Below, in pieces: positions 1-12,246 of a stretch of DNA of 64,000 bases. The first letter of the stretch is position 1, and every line of letters begins with the position of its first letter. The stretch comes from Thysanoteuthis rhombus (lineage: Eukaryota; Mollusca; Cephalopoda; Oegopsida; Thysanoteuthidae): positions 27,370,191 to 27,434,190 of the forward strand of contig OY735205.1 of the NCBI GenBank assembly GCA_963457665.1, given 5' to 3'. The notes under the pieces are model-generated. The model made no database searches and was not told where the DNA came from. It saw only the letters and a list, made by a program, of their open reading frames with translations. Both the position numbers and the translations under genes were made by a program.

Positions 1-1180
1 GTCGCACTTACTCTCCGTCTTAGTCGCACTTACTCTCCGTCTTAGTTGCACTTACTCTCCGTCTTAGTCGCACTCACTCTCCGTCTTAGTCGCACTCACT
101 CTCCGTCTTAGTCGCACTCACTCTCCGTCTTAGTCGCACTCACTCTCCGTCTTAGTCGCACTCACTCTCCGTCTTAGTCGCACTTACTCTCCGTCTTAGT
201 CGCACTTACTCTCCGTCTTAGTCGCACTTACTCTCCGTCTTAGTCGCACTTACTCTCCGTCTTAGTCGCACTTACTCACCGTCTCAGTCGCACTCACTCT
301 CCGTCTTAGTCGCACTTACTCTCCGTCTTAGTCGCACTTACTCTCCGTCTTAGTCGCACTTACTCTCCGTCTTAGTCGCACTTACTCTCCGTCTTAGTCG
401 CACTTACTCACCGTCTCAGTCGCACTCACTCTCCGTCTTAGTCGCACTTACTCTCCGTCTTAGTGGCACTTACTCTCCGTCTTAGTGGCACTTACTCTCC
501 GTCTTAGGCGCACTTACTCTCCGTCTCAGTCGCACTTACTCTCCGTCTCAGTCGCACTTACTCACCGTCTCAGTCGCACTTACTCACCGTCTCAGTCGCA
601 CTTACTCTCCGTCTCAGTCGCACTCACTCTGCGTCTCAGTCGCACTCACTCTGCGTCTTAGTCGCACTTACTCTCCGTCTTAGTCGCACTTACTCTCCGT
701 CTTAGTCGCACTCACTCTCCGTCTTAGTCGCACTCACTCTCCGTCTTAGTCGCACTTACTCTCCGTCTTAGTCGCACTTACTCTCCGTCTTAGTCGCACT
801 TACTCTCCGTCTTAGTTGCACTTACTCTCCGTCTTAGGCACACTCACTCTCCGTCTTAGTCGCACTTACTCTCCGTCTCAGTCGCACTCACTCTCCGTCT
901 TAGTAGCACTCACTCTCCGTCTTAGTCGCACTCACTCTCCGTCTCAGTCGCACTTACTCTCTGTCTCAGTCGTACTTACTCTCCGTCTCAGTCGCACTCA
1001 CTCTCCGTCTCAGTCGCACTCACTCTCCGTCTTAGGCACACTCACTCTCCGTCTTAGGCACACTCACTCTCCGTCTTAGGCGCACTTACTCTCCGTCTTA
1101 GGCGCACTTACTCTCCGTCTTAGTCGCACTTACTCTCCGTCTCAGTCGCACTCACTCTCCGTCTCAGTCGCACTCACTTC
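1..1180 (+). repeat. 22-bp minisatellite, about 53 copies, runs off the left edge
   Basis: Head-to-tail 22-bp units with the core GTCGCACTTACTCTCCGTC. Copies differ at a few recurring sites: CTTAC or CTCAC, CTTAG or CTCAG, and an occasional TCACC, TCTGC or GGCAC. Variants come in runs of neighbours, which points to local unequal exchange. The array is truncated by the window start, so its true length is unknown. The unit is not a multiple of 3, so the 87-codon open frame inside it cycles through all three frames and is not a gene. Confidence 0.97.
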
Positions 1181-1545
1181 ATCTCTATATTACACACTTA
1201 AGCTTCTATTCATTGTCACATGCATGCTCTGTGTTTCATAAATACATTTTCTGTCACACTCAAACACTGTCACACGATTTTTCTCTCACTGTGACCGTTT
1301 CTATCATATACACACTGCTTCCCTCTGCCTCACGCACACATACACTCTTTTTCACTCACGCACACACACACACACACGCACGCATTATCTCTCAGTCTTC
1401 GTCGCTCACACACTCTCTCGCACACTTTTCTCTCACTATCCCCCATACATCCTATCATACAGATACATCTGTGTCTTACACTCTCACATGCTCTCTCTCT
1501 CTCATCGAAAGTCCTGGAAAACATGTTACTATACAAGCACCTCGA
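1181..1545. repeat. Degenerate CT/CA-rich tail of the minisatellite
   Basis: The clean array decays into cacac-, tctct- and cactcac-rich sequence, with a short (CA)n near 1362-1380. No unit can be phased. Open frames here on both strands (129 and 68 codons) are made of the simple repeat and are not genes. Confidence 0.8.
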
Positions 1546-2252
1546 ATTTGCGGTACAAGACTAGTATTTTCTTTCATCTCCTATTTTAGTAGCTCTCCAT
1601 AACAACTACTCAGACAACTAAAATTAAGATGAAAGAAAATGCTTGCCAAAAGTCAAACAATGATTCATTTAATGAATAATGAATCGAGATAAGACGATTT
1701 TTCCTTCTCTATGAAGAATAAAGGAAAATTTGGAAACTTTTTCTTTCAGTGCATGGAAACACAACGTACTTTGTACTTGATATGAGATAAATGAGTAGAT
1801 ATAATGATTCTCCAACTTCTTATTTTGATCACCAAGCAACACTTCATTACAATATAAAAGGTTACGATTGAACTTCTGGGGTTTCGTGCCACCATTTGCC
1901 AATCATGTATTTTCCCATTACAATTAGTTTTTTTTTTATTCAAATGTTGACGGAACAGAATTTAATGAGAAATTAATTTATATGTATTTAATTAAATATA
2001 TATTTGTTGCATTATTTGAAGTAAGTCATGCACACGATGTGAATTTTATGCACTGAAGATGTTTTGAAAGGTGAAGTAGCAGGATAAGGATGTGCTTATT
2101 CGTTTGATATCCTGGAAATTTCATGTGGGTGGATGGATAAGAGAACAAAGCAGAAGGAGTCTTCGTACTTCTTCGGCTATCAATCAAAAGTGAACACGTA
2201 TAGAGGTTGATACCAAACCACATAATTGAACTAGAAAGCTCTGTGAAGGGGT
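1546..2252. other. No gene or recognisable element seen
   Basis: Plain AT-rich sequence. Short open frames only, none with protein-like composition. Confidence 0.5.
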
Positions 2253-2504
2253 ATACCTCTACCAAAGCCATTGTCACCAAAAACCTAATGAAAATCAATT
2301 CAAATATATCTGGGATACAGGGGGGGGGGAACTGTGGAGAAATTCCTGAATCCGTCCCCAAATGTATTCAATTCTCCCCTAGCCCACGGCCTACCTTTCT
2401 ACCAGATTACTTTGAAATCCATGGAGAACTTTTGGAGATATTGGTTGTACAGACAAAGACATGAGTGACTAAGTATACTTATTCCAACTTGGTTGGCTGG
2501 AGTA
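2253..2504 (-). mobile_element. MITE of the CCTCTGCC-TIR family (degenerate copy)
   Basis: The left end TACCTCTACCAAAG and right end GTTGGCTGGAGTA are diverged forms of the terminal repeat seen perfectly at 31386-31787. The interior shares recognisable blocks with that copy and the one at 48046-48351: a 'cctgaatccgtccccaaat'-like block, an 'aattcttccctagcccatgg'-like block and 'agaacttttggagatattgt'. It is in the same orientation as those two copies and opposite to the copies at 21938, 27032, 32823 and 33600. A run of nine G interrupts it near 2321. Confidence 0.6.
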
Positions 2505-2529
2505 AATAATTCTATTAATATACTTGCCA

Positions 2530-3030
2530 ACACGGTCAATAATTGAATAACAATAGCGTCAAAATTTGAAGTCATATAAGAAAAATTCCATCAATGTATA
2601 AATATGGTCAGAATAAATTCTATTAGTGACTGGTGTTTTTTACTGGAAAACATTCGAAATTGAGTAAAAAAACGAAAAAAAAAAAACTTTCAGTAACAAC
2701 TACATTCTCCAGAATCTAGATATTATTTACAACCCCGTCAAAATAAGACAAAAAGATTTTCTTTTCAAAAAAAAACATTTTCAGAGAGGATCTAGTAGAG
2801 TACCGATACCAATTTCAAAGTACTTATACCAATGGTATAGCCAGTAACTCTGAAACAGATACACACTTTAAAGGAAAAAAAACCATTTGCAAACCTCTGG
2901 TAGCTACTGTTGTTCAATTTGGTATTTGGATAAATTTGTTTAAAGCATTAATATAATATTACGTTCAACTTTGAACTTTTCAAAAATTCAGATATGGCTT
3001 TCATTTGCCGTTGTTGGAAAGATAGCAAGA
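2530..3030. repeat. Dispersed repeat family shared with 28115-28500
   Basis: Several blocks align by eye with 28115-28500. Examples are 'ccagaatctagatattattt' with 'ggagattctagatgttatta', 'agaggatctagtagagtac' with 'aaggatctagtggactac', and 'gctactgttgttcaatt' with 'gctacgatcgttcaatt'. No coding potential or terminal repeats seen. Class unknown. Confidence 0.55.
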
Positions 3031-3193
3031 ATCTGAAAATTGCATTAAAAGTTTGAAAATATGCCGAGATTACTTGAAACTATCACAACAAAAACATTAC
3101 GGGTATGATTATTTAAATACATTTTAACTTAGATTTTTTACCAATGGTAAAATCATAACTTGTAATTTTGAGCAGAGTTTTCAGAGAGTACCA

Positions 3194-3224
3194 AACACAC
3201 ACACACACACATATATATATTTAC

Positions 3225-3260
<36 letters not shown>
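3194..3260. repeat. Compound (CA)n(TA)n microsatellite
   Basis: (CA)n passes directly into (TA)n, interrupted once by TTACATATG. Confidence 0.97.
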
Positions 3261-3262
<2 letters not shown>

Positions 3263-3482
3263 AACTGGAGTCTCTCTCCCCACCGGAAAAATGCGTATAT
3301 AATGTAGGAAGCAAAGAAGTAATCAAGATTTCATAAAATCAAAGAAAGGATGATTTGCACGTTAGAGCAGACCATCGGATTGAAATAGTGTCCATATTTT
3401 ATTGTTGTTTGGGTCAGGGATATGGGTTTTTGGGGGTTTTTTTTTGTTTTTTTTTTTTTGCTTTTTTGTATTTTTTTGGTTC

Positions 3483-3875
3483 GGTGCCGTCATCATCATC
3501 AGTCTTTTAACGTCCGTCGTTAGACGTAGACCTTCCCAAGGATTCGCCACATTTCTCTATCATGGGCGTTGCAGGGCCAATACTTTTTGAATTTGTCTAA
3601 CTCGTCTCTCCATCTAATATTCTGTTGGCCTTGGTTCCGCGTGTGATCTCGGAGGATCTATGTTATGAGTCGTGATGTCCATTGGTTTTCTGCTATTCGT
3701 GCAACATAACCAGCCCACTGGCATTTGAGCTTTATAATGGATTCTAAGATGTCCCTGACTCTTGTCGTTTCTCGGATGTACTGTGCTGTCCTGTGGTCTC
3801 TCCGTGTGAGGCCAAGCATAATTCTTCCATGTGCACGTTGCATAGTTCTCAATTTGCGGATATGTCTTGCCCAGT
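3483..3875 (-). mobile_element. RTE-like LINE fragment (3' end of reverse-transcriptase ORF)
   Basis: The minus strand encodes, in two overlapping frames, the conserved tail of a non-LTR retrotransposon polyprotein. Recognisable pieces are MQRAHGRIMLGLTRRDHRT, YIRETTRVRDILESI, and a W-A-G-Y-V-A-R-I block, then a G-L-R-L-T-T-D-V-K-R end followed by (GAT)n. The tail at 3490-3500 marks the 3' terminus; homology stops near 3875, so the copy is heavily 5'-truncated. Frameshifts join the blocks, so it is dead. RTE-clade assignment rests on my memory of such C-termini; another clade is possible. Confidence 0.8.
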
Positions 3876-4229
3876 GTCATATTCCTTTAAAAATACTGTC
3901 AAACTGCTGTATAACCACTGACTGAAAGAGAAATTCACATCTGTAGATCTCTTACAATGATTGGACCGTAAGGATCAGTTCTGTGTTATAGCAACATTGT
4001 TAATAGACCCCCCTCTGCTCATTTTTTTTTCCCTTCAATTTTCTCAACTGGCAAGGTTTGAGAGTGTGACAGATTGAAAGCACATAAGATTAAAGGGAAA
4101 TTTTTCAATTTTCCGTTTCGGAGTTTGAACTCTGTCCACAGATTCTTTTTTGCACAACCATAACGACTAGATCATTATTGTTACCAATGATTTTTACAAA
4201 ATGAACGAATCACTAAATAACCAAAAGGA
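3876..4229. other. No gene or recognisable element seen
   Basis: AT-rich sequence with homopolymer runs only. Confidence 0.5.
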
Positions 4230-4510
4230 AAACATTGTAGCGCAGACTATTGCAAGTTACAAATGCATTTGGTCTAAAGTCATCAATCAAAAGTAAAACA
4301 CTGTAGCCTGAATATTTTAACTGAATTTGTACTAATTAATTTTAGTACTCTCTTGCCAACTTAATTGAATGAAAATGTTCATGTGATCCTTAATAAATTA
4401 CTTGATTAGTACAAATGCAGATAAAATATTCATACCTTAATGGTGTTCTTTTGACCGATGCCCTCCGACCAAACGCAATTGTAACTTGCAATAATTAGTA
4501 CCAGTACAAC
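4230..4510. mobile_element. Fold-back element: arms of about 110 bp in inverted orientation
   Basis: Left arm 4232-4347 and right arm 4388-4508 are imperfect inverted copies separated by about 40 bp. Matching blocks include ATTGCAAGTTACAA (4245 on) against its complement near 4485-4498, a shared TGAATATTTTA, and ATTTGTACTAATTAA against its complement near 4402. No coding sequence. It may be a MITE or two inverted copies of one element. Confidence 0.7.
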
Positions 4511-5079
4511 TATAAGTTGTGTCATGTTCTTTGAATCCAACCAAAATTTCGAGTTTACACTTAGAAACTGACAGCATGAATGTCAGTAAAAGTTTCTTCA
4601 ATTTTAAAGTTTGTTAGGCTGGCTATCAATGTACATATGTATGGTGCACACTGGCCACGCCAATGGAGCCAGAGGGCTGAAAAAAATTGCACCTTATGTC
4701 CAAAAACAAACTTAAACATTTTTTTTTCTTTTAAATCTCCCCTCTAAGTTAATCTTAATAGTATGTGTCCGTTTGTGTTCACACTGATATTAGCTAATTC
4801 AGACATTTTTAGTGATCACTGACCACGAAAAGGCGAGAGAATTATCTAATCATCCCCCTTTCTAATTTTTCAACTGGTCGCTGACAAAAGCAGTTGCTCA
4901 TGTGCCGATTTCTATTGAGTGACTAACCAGACCCGTTTCATCTACCTTCTTACTTAAGATATGATAAGTTCAGAAAAAGTGGGTCAGGAATGTTTCCTGG
5001 GGTCAGATATTTTGTAATCTAATCTGTTGCTGAAGGAGCAGTCAAATACTTTATTAAGGTCATATGTTATGATAAAGTT
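4511..5079. other. No gene or recognisable element seen
   Basis: Plain AT-rich sequence without long open frames. Confidence 0.5.
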
Positions 5080-5345
5080 TCACTGCACCCAATCACATTA
5101 ATCTTTCCAAGACTCTCCCATCAGGGTATTTAATGCCTCAATTTTCTAATGTGTATAAAAAGCCAAAAACTTAACTTTCCTTGAAATCTTTATGGAAAAC
5201 TTTTCCTTTTAAATGAAATATTTTCCACACTTTGGAGGACCAAAATCTTGATTAGAATCATCTAACCAATTAGACATTCGTTTTTCCTGTTTATTTTCTG
5301 TGACTCTAAGTCCCTGTAAAATTCAAAATGCTAATTTTCGAAGCA
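5080..5345. repeat. Dispersed repeat family shared with 8565-8900
   Basis: Shares 'ttccaagactctcccatcag', 'gggtatttaatgcctcaatt' and following blocks with 'tttcaagactaacctataag', 'ggtgcttaatacctgaatt' at 8575-8615. No coding potential. Class unknown. Confidence 0.45.
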
Positions 5346-8300
5346 GGTAAAGTCATTCTAATTGGAAGACCGGTCTGTTACAATCTTCCAGCAAATATTT
5401 GGTGATGAATACAGTAAGCATCCATGATTGTTTTAAATGTGAGCAAATAAAAAAAATGCACCAATAAAACTTGACATTATAAGTGAATGTAGGCAATATT
5501 TTGACAATCGAGGACTGCTTTATCCTATCAGATTAAACTCAAAACATTTCAGCAGCTTCCTTGTTGACGAGGTAATCTTCTATAATTTTTTTACTGATAT
5601 TTTCTTCATCTTCATCATTTTACATTGTGACTAATTCAGCCCTTAGACTATGGCTGTGAGTGAACAACATAGATCAGGAATAGGAAAGAAAGAAAAAAAA
5701 AAGAAGCATTTGGTAAGGCTCAAACTAACATCCCTTTACCTGTCCATCTATGGCAACTACTTCACTGACTGACCTATTAGAGTTCATAGTAAGGATTCCT
5801 GAGGTAAGAGATGCAAGGCTGAGTCTTCCCCAGGGCTAATTTTTCATTTAATTATTTCTGATTTTAATTGTTTAATCACTGCTGTAGATTGATGGTTTGC
5901 TGAGTTGTTATGATAAAAAGTAATTAGTTGGACACGGTAAACAACATCTCAAAAACATCATACAAAAGTATAAGACAATGCATTGATCAGATATTAACAC
6001 TGTAATGAAATTAAAAAATACCAATTTCTTTCATCAGATGCCTAAATTCTGGATGAGCCTCAAAAAGAAATTGTTCAGCGTGTCAGATGTAGTGTTTTTA
6101 TCATATCTATACAAATTCATGGTGTGCAATACTTTGATGTTAACAAATTAATAGTTTTTAACTTCATTGTGTTAATATCTCATCAATATGTTATATAACT
6201 ATTCTTTTTGGAGCCTATGTATACTGTTTAAATACCATATTTTATATTCATGGGACTAATCTCTAATATACGGCACTTGAAGAAACGTCAATCCAAGTTG
6301 ATCCTTATTGTCAAGTATTTGTTTTCTGAACTTTGTAAAGACAAGTGCCTGACTTGATGGTAAACATCGTGAATGATGGGCGCTCAGCAATATTCCTGTT
6401 TCCAAAGCAATCCTTATGTTCCCGTGCTTGTAATTTCCATGAATCTCAGTATCGAGCGTTATTGTGATGCTGGAACTTTTGCAAACGAAAAATGATTTTT
6501 TTTTTCATTTTCCTTTTCCAAAATTGGTGGATAATTGTCTCTTTAAAAAGACTGACTTCTCTTGAATGCTGATTAATGTGGACACTCAACATTTTTCAAG
6601 TGGTTGAATTTTAAAATCCTAATTAATGATTAATTAAAGAATTGGATTAGACAGTTTTTTCCTGATTTTGAAATCCTTTTTTTTTTTCACTTTTTGTTTC
6701 TTGCTTTGGTTTCTTTTCACATTTTTGTAGGTGGAGGGGGCGGAAAGAAAATTCACAACAGTTGCATGCAATAATAAAAGACTTGTCCAGAAAGTGTCCA
6801 ACCATTCATTATTTACAAAAAAAAAAAAAAAAGCTTTCCTTGGACAAGGGTGCCTTAGTCCCTTTAGAAGGACTCCCTTTGAGATTTTACACGCTTATCC
6901 CAACAAGCATTCCTTCCACTTTTCAAAACATCCTGCAAAGTTCTCTTTTGCTATTTCCTCCAGCTGCCTCATCGCATTCTCTTTAGTCACGTCCACGGTC
7001 TGAAATCTTTGGGAAAAGCAAGAAGTCACAGGGATCCTGAATTAGTTGGGCTAATGCAATGTTTTGCCAAAATTCCTTGCCCAGAACATGAAGAACAGGC
7101 TGGCTTAGTCATTGTGAAAGCGACAGTCACACAGTACAATCTCACTGCCAGCTTATCAACCTCGAGGGAGAGTGTCTGTTTATGCATGAAATAGCAGGAT
7201 ACTTTCCAAATAGAACTTGTAATTATATAAAAAGGATGAGATCTTCACTAGCTGCTCTAGGGTTGGGACTCTGTGCCAGACCCAGTTAAGCTTAATGAAT
7301 ATCTGCTGGGTGGCTATTGTAGAGTGATGGTTAATGAGCTAGTGCGACAGACCATTAGCTAGGGTTGAGTGGCTGATCCTCTGTGGGTGACTAAACTTTT
7401 CGTGGATAATATGGTTCTTAATGCCCGAATTTCCCTTATTTTGTCAAACCAAAATCATGATGGGATACATTAGTCTCTGGATATATTAGTCCTTCTGGTT
7501 TTTTTTTCTTGTTTTGGTCTACCATAACTCTGAACAGAGATTAATATAATATCAGAATTGCTATGGAAACAAAAAGCATATCCTGGAATACAACAGATTT
7601 ACATAAGCGAAATAATGATTTTTGTAAAAACCAAATATGTATAGGGACTGTATAACAAAAATGACTATTGGGACCATTTGATCTCATTCAAAGTTTCTCC
7701 TTGGACAAAGCTGTCCCAGATGTTGAAATGAAGCGTAAAATAAAGTAGAAATTTGTATCTCTTATTTCATACACTTTCACTTTAGACTCCATCATAAATC
7801 TATTATGTATGAAAAAAAATTAGTGGTTTTTCCTGTTCATTCATGTAATGAAAACTAATTTCTGAGTGTTTCACACTATGATGACATCATAGTCTACAGT
7901 TGGAAAAGCTGGGAAAATCTCATTCATTTCCTTTTTGTGATGCATACATTTCAGTTGACTTATAAAAGAGATCTATGTAGCAGATATATATTCTATCAGC
8001 TATTGGAACCTTAGGGTATATGTCCCAAGAGTCTTGGAAGGGTTCAAATAAGCTTAATGAATACTGACAAAGGTAAAGAGACCAAAAAACCAACTATCCT
8101 GAATTGAATATGGAAAAGAATATGTAACAGTTTATACACCGAGCTTTTTATATTTTTGGCTTAATTAACATTATTTATTCTATCTCATGTGGGTATTTTT
8201 TAATTCTGTTTCCCAAGTAGCTGTTTCATTGAATTGCAAATGTCTGTTTATATATTTGTCAAACAAAAGATAAAGTTGACTTTATTCTTCCTGTTATTAG

Positions 8301-8384
8301 AACAAACCCCACCAAATTTAGAGGAATAAACTCTTCACTGTTTTCCAATCCCATCACATTAAACCAAGCTGATGTATAAAATTA
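5346..8384. other. Long stretch without a supportable gene
   Basis: About 3 kb of AT-rich sequence. The two overlapping open frames near 6731-7003 are short and share one A-run. At 7330-7420 a stretch with 'gagtgatggttaatgagc' and 'agggttgagtggctgatcc' could be a very old tRNA-derived SINE, but the A and B boxes are too poor to call. Confidence 0.45.
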
Positions 8385-8480
8385 ACATCTCCTCAAAATT
8401 ATGACTTATGACACTATATGGAGTTTGAGCAGTTTCTTCACATCCTCTTACTCACAAAACCAAGTTTAATAAAAACTTAT
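8385..8480 (+). repeat. Fragment of the dispersed family seen at 11755, 38480 and 47435
   Basis: Contains 'atggagtttgagcagtttct', 'tcacatcctcttactca', matching 'atggagtctgagctgtttcc', 'tcacattgtctcactta' at 11778-11815. Confidence 0.5.
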
Positions 8481-8564
8481 TTTAAATAGAACTTGGTTTT
8501 CTGCATTCCCTATCATCATATAATATGTAGAATACAAAATCTGTGAATATTCCTATTTGCTCCT

Positions 8565-8900
8565 CTTAACCCTTTCAAGACTAACCTATAAGGGTGCTTA
8601 ATACCTGAATTCAGAAAAGGATGAAAAAAATTGAAAAGTCAAAAAATGTTAATTTTTATGTAAAGAATGAAGACAATCATTCTTTTCATAAAACAAAATT
8701 TTCTATATTCCAGAGAACCATAATGATAGGCTACATCTGTCCCATGAAATATTTATCCTGGAATATATTTGTCCTTATAGAAGCCGGGAAAATGTTTTTT
8801 GTTTTTTTTTGGTTTTTTTTTTTACCGTGATACATACTTACATCCCAGTGGACTTCTAAAAAAGGTTTAACTGCACGCCCAACCTTCTTCCTTTACTCTG
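8565..8900. repeat. Second copy of the 5080-5345 family
   Basis: See 5080-5345. Ends in a T/G-rich stretch near 8800-8824. Confidence 0.45.
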
Positions 8901-9494
8901 GCACGGAACCAATTATGACGGCTGTCAAGCAGTCAGAGGGACAATCTACTTAGGTGGACTACCTTTCTGGGTTCTTGGAGAAGAGTGGATTCATGCCTTT
9001 CCCAAAGGTTGTAGTACATAGTGTATGCAAACAACCTGGGCCCAAACTCTAATGCGGTCCGACAATTCCATTTTCTATGCCAGTATTTGTTACACTACTT
9101 TGCAATTCAGCTAGAGTAAATGCAATGAGGATAGTTTTGATTTTTATTCATTCTTTTCCAATTGACTCATTCTTGAAATATCCTGTTTCCCCGCTTCGAC
9201 ACTGCTTTTCTATATTCCTTCCAACAATCTTCTCCGCTTATTTCCGCCTGCTTTTTACTGAAAATAAATTACATACACTTTCTAAATTTATACCCTGTCA
9301 GGAATTGATCATATCTTCTAAATTTTGTGCCTCAATTTTATCTTTTTTGGTCATTCAATATAAAATGTTTTTTCCCCTTCCCCCATCCTCATTTTCAAGG
9401 TTGATTAATGAATCTTTTTTTTTTTTTTTTTTTTTTTTTCCACCTGGAATTTTATTTCTTGGGTATTGAGAATGGAAAAATCTTGTTGATTTTA
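8901..9494. other. No gene; includes a poly(T) tract at 9414-9439
   Basis: A 130-codon open frame (9077-9469) runs into the T-run. It has no recognisable motif and is hydrophobic because the DNA is T-rich; its length is within what chance gives in 64 kb of AT-rich DNA. The T-run could be the poly(A) end of a minus-strand retroposed copy. Confidence 0.4.
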
Positions 9495-9690
9495 ATCAGG
9501 GCTAACCAAAGATAACTGCAACATGGGTAGTTGCCCAGGGCCCCATATAATCAGGGCGTCTGCCATGTGTAAGAGATAAATGGAAAAATAGGAAATTAAA
9601 TAAATTAAACAGAATGAAAATCATCAAAATCAGGAAATTCCTAGGATATAGTCAGATTTTCCAAGAATATCTAACCACTAAATAATAATG
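9495..9690. repeat. Dispersed repeat shared with 59480-59690 and 44470-44600
   Basis: Shared order of blocks: a 'ggcaaccggggcagttgcc-cagggc'-like start, a 'gcctgtcatg...gagacggtgag'-like block, then 'aataaattaaacagaatgaa' and an 'agtcagatttt...atatctaac' block. The last two are clearest between this copy and 59575-59690. Confidence 0.5.
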
Positions 9691-9784
9691 TGGTGAAATC
9701 AAGAGAGGCTATAGACAAAGGAAATTTCCATGACCAACAATGATATCACTTAATAATTCTTTGCAATTTAAATTATTGATATTT

Positions 9785-9786
<2 letters not shown>

Positions 9787-9849
<63 letters not shown>

Positions 9850-9893
9850 GTAATACAACGAAACAGTTGTCTGTGGATGACACAATAATATAA

Positions 9894-9963
<70 letters not shown>
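9787..9963. repeat. Two (TA)n tracts of about 60 bp flanking a 47-bp spacer
   Basis: (TA)n at 9787-9846 and (TG)n(TA)n at 9893-9963. The spacer 9847-9893 carries 'aacagttgtctgtggatgac' and 'acaataatata', which recurs at 18580-18610 just before another TA tract. The tract therefore seems to belong to the 3' end of a SINE family. The 109-codon minus-strand frame over it is an isoleucine/tyrosine repeat artefact. Confidence 0.9.
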
Positions 9964-9968
<5 letters not shown>

Positions 9969-10499
9969 TGTGTGTGAAAAAATCTCCTGTAAGGTTTGTA
10001 GAAAATGATTATGAAATTTTTCTGTTGAATATGTTAGTAGAGAATAGACTTGAAGAAGTTCTTTCAGTGTAATTAGTATTCTTAAAGATGATGTCATAAG
10101 TTGGTTTGCATGCAGTCTGAGATTAAAACTGACAAAACAGATTTAATATTCACATGGGTGAACATTCAATAGAAATGACACAAAGGGTGAGTCATATCTG
10201 TTGATATACTAACTGATACCTCATCATTAAAAACCTTATTTGGGTAAACCCTGTTTCAAAAGATAGATATATAGTATGAAATAACATCAAAACATAATTC
10301 ACATAAAACTTTACATGAAATGACAAATCTCATGTATGGCATAAATCATTTAATGAGGGAGTGGTGTGTGATCAACACTGCTGGGTTGCTGGGTTGCTGT
10401 GTTAATGTAACTGTTTTGTTATTTTTTTTTAAATCCCTGAAACAGTTACATGGTAAACAACTGAGACAATTTATACAATGTACCATTATAACAAAATAT
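9964..10499. other. No gene or recognisable element seen
   Basis: Plain AT-rich sequence. Confidence 0.45.
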
Positions 10500-10633
10500 A
10501 TGTGAAACTGAAAAAAACACAGAAGAAAATCATATAAATTGCATTGACAGATATTAGGAAATCGGTGACTGTAGTGATACAAAAAAAAAATCTTGTTTTA
10601 ATGTTTAGTGTTTAAAGCTGTAAAGCTTTTTAG

Positions 10634-10666
<33 letters not shown>
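10500..10666 (-). repeat. Dispersed repeat family with a TA tract at its start (minus copy)
   Basis: On the minus strand it starts with (TA)n (10637-10666), then 'aagctttacagctttaaac', then T-rich blocks and 'cactacagtcac'. The plus copies at 22880-23075 and 35485-35665 have the same order, the former also with the TA tract. Confidence 0.65.
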
Positions 10667-10669
<3 letters not shown>

Positions 10670-11754
10670 TGTAAAATCTAAACCTTTATTTTAAATTATC
10701 TTTAAAAAAAATACTAACTTTTGATTTGGGCATTGCTAGTTAATCCAAAATGATCATAGCTATTCAAAAAAGCTCTTTTTGGTAAAAACAGAAAAAATAT
10801 GTCTTCATATGGTGCCTAGTGGTGTATTCAAGCAAATCTTAATGGCTGTAGCCAGCAGAATGTGACCTGGTGTGGTTGGAGACACACAGACAAGTAGAAT
10901 AGTTAGGCAGGCTATTTTGTGGGGCCTTGGCAATTCAAAACTACACTTTGAAGAACATGGGGGATACCTGTTTGAGCATTGAAAAGATGTGTTCTCTGTT
11001 TAGTTTGAGATTCGCTTAATGCTTTTTTTTCTCAACACTTAGCACGTAAGGAAGCAAAAACATAATTGTCCTTTGGTACTGAACATGTTAACTGTACAGC
11101 TCTAAAACCATGAAGAGATTCTTTAGAAATCTTTTCATCTTACTCATGACAATTGTTTCTGTTGTGATTGCATGAATGTGAATATACAATTGAAATTATG
11201 GCTCCTATTTATTTCGAAGTTATACGATACAATCATATCTGATGAAATATGTCTATAAGACTTAATTACAATAAGAATTCAATCATAAATACAAATACAC
11301 ACATTATAATTCTTGTAAAGAATTTAATTATTTTTCTGTGCATACACCTGGAATGAATTATTCTGATAAAGAAGAAAAAAAGCAAATTATTGAAAATAGA
11401 TGTATAAAACTAATTATCAATAAAAATTGTGTATAAAAGCAAGAATGCAAAACTATCCAAGATACGGACAACACCATCAGAAATGGATTCATAAACGAAT
11501 ATATTTTAACTGAACATAATTTAGAAGACGTTAAATTTAGAATAAACTTGAAATCTAAACTAAAAGAACAATGAATAGAAAAATTAAAAGTATCATTTTA
11601 AAGTTCTCAGAAAAGAAAGATTTTTAATTTCCAGAAATGTAATTTTATCTAAAGGAGTTATTACCCATGAGAAAAATTTATAGATATGTTTGATTTTCTA
11701 TGTAATGATTTTTTAGGGAAGCAACGTATATAATGGAGGCAGTAATGTACTAGT
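10667..11754. other. No gene or recognisable element seen
   Basis: AT-rich, many stops in all frames. Confidence 0.5.
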
Positions 11755-11960
11755 TAAAAATATCTACCAGCCTTTCTATGGAGTCTGAGCTGTTTCCTCA
11801 CATTGTCTCACTTAATTTAAGACTTAATAGTTCACTGCTTAGAAGCTGTTAATGGTGTAGGTAAGTGTTCACATCTCAATTTATCTGAGGTTTTATTTAA
11901 AAGTAACCAAACTCTTTCAAGTGGAAGAGTCCATTGCTACGAAGTGAAAGACAAACAAAA
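11755..11960 (+). repeat. Dispersed repeat family (copy with both halves)
   Basis: Blocks 'gagctgtttcctcacattgt', 'aagacttaatagttcactgc', 'aagctgttaatggtgta' and 'tcaagtggaagagtccattg' match 38480-38735 in order; partial copies lie at 8385 and 47435. No terminal repeats or coding seen. Confidence 0.65.
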
Positions 11961-12190
11961 AGATAACTCTTCAATACATGGATATATAGATTTGGAAATC
12001 TGATTGCCTGCCCACTTGGTCAGGTTGTGGGGAAAATTGATGGAAAGTCCAGTCTAATTCAGAGGTTAGGAAAATGTGATGAAAATGCTTAGATAAAAAA
12101 AATGAACAAAGTATTATAATTAAAGTATTATTAATCATTATTATTCTAAAATTTGAACTTCTGTGTCCAGTTGATATGGCATTATTAGCA

Positions 12191-12246
12191 AAGCAGGTTG
12201 GGCTAAATGGTGGTTCTTCTAGGGGATGTGGGTTCAAACCCACCTA
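12191..12246 (+). mobile_element. tRNA-like SINE head
   Basis: A region like box A, 'gggctaaatggtgg', is followed 28 bp later by a good T-arm, GTGGGTTCAAACCCAC (12229-12244), whose TTCAAAC loop and 5-bp stem fit a pol III box B. There is no full cloverleaf, so it is a SINE head rather than a tRNA gene. Confidence 0.55.

Noticed and set aside
816..1079. 87-codon frame in the 22-bp array
   Set aside because: Three units (66 bp) make a 22-residue pseudo-repeat; a by-product of the minisatellite.
1..1180. CRISPR array or other prokaryotic repeat system
   Set aside because: Units are contiguous without spacers and the window has animal-type SINEs, LINEs and a U2 relic.
9768..10097. 109-codon minus-strand frame with an Ile-Tyr run
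   Set aside because: Translation of (TA)n microsatellites.
12229..12244. Functional tRNA gene
   Set aside because: A good T-arm is present but no acceptor stem or anticodon arm can be closed; fits a SINE head.
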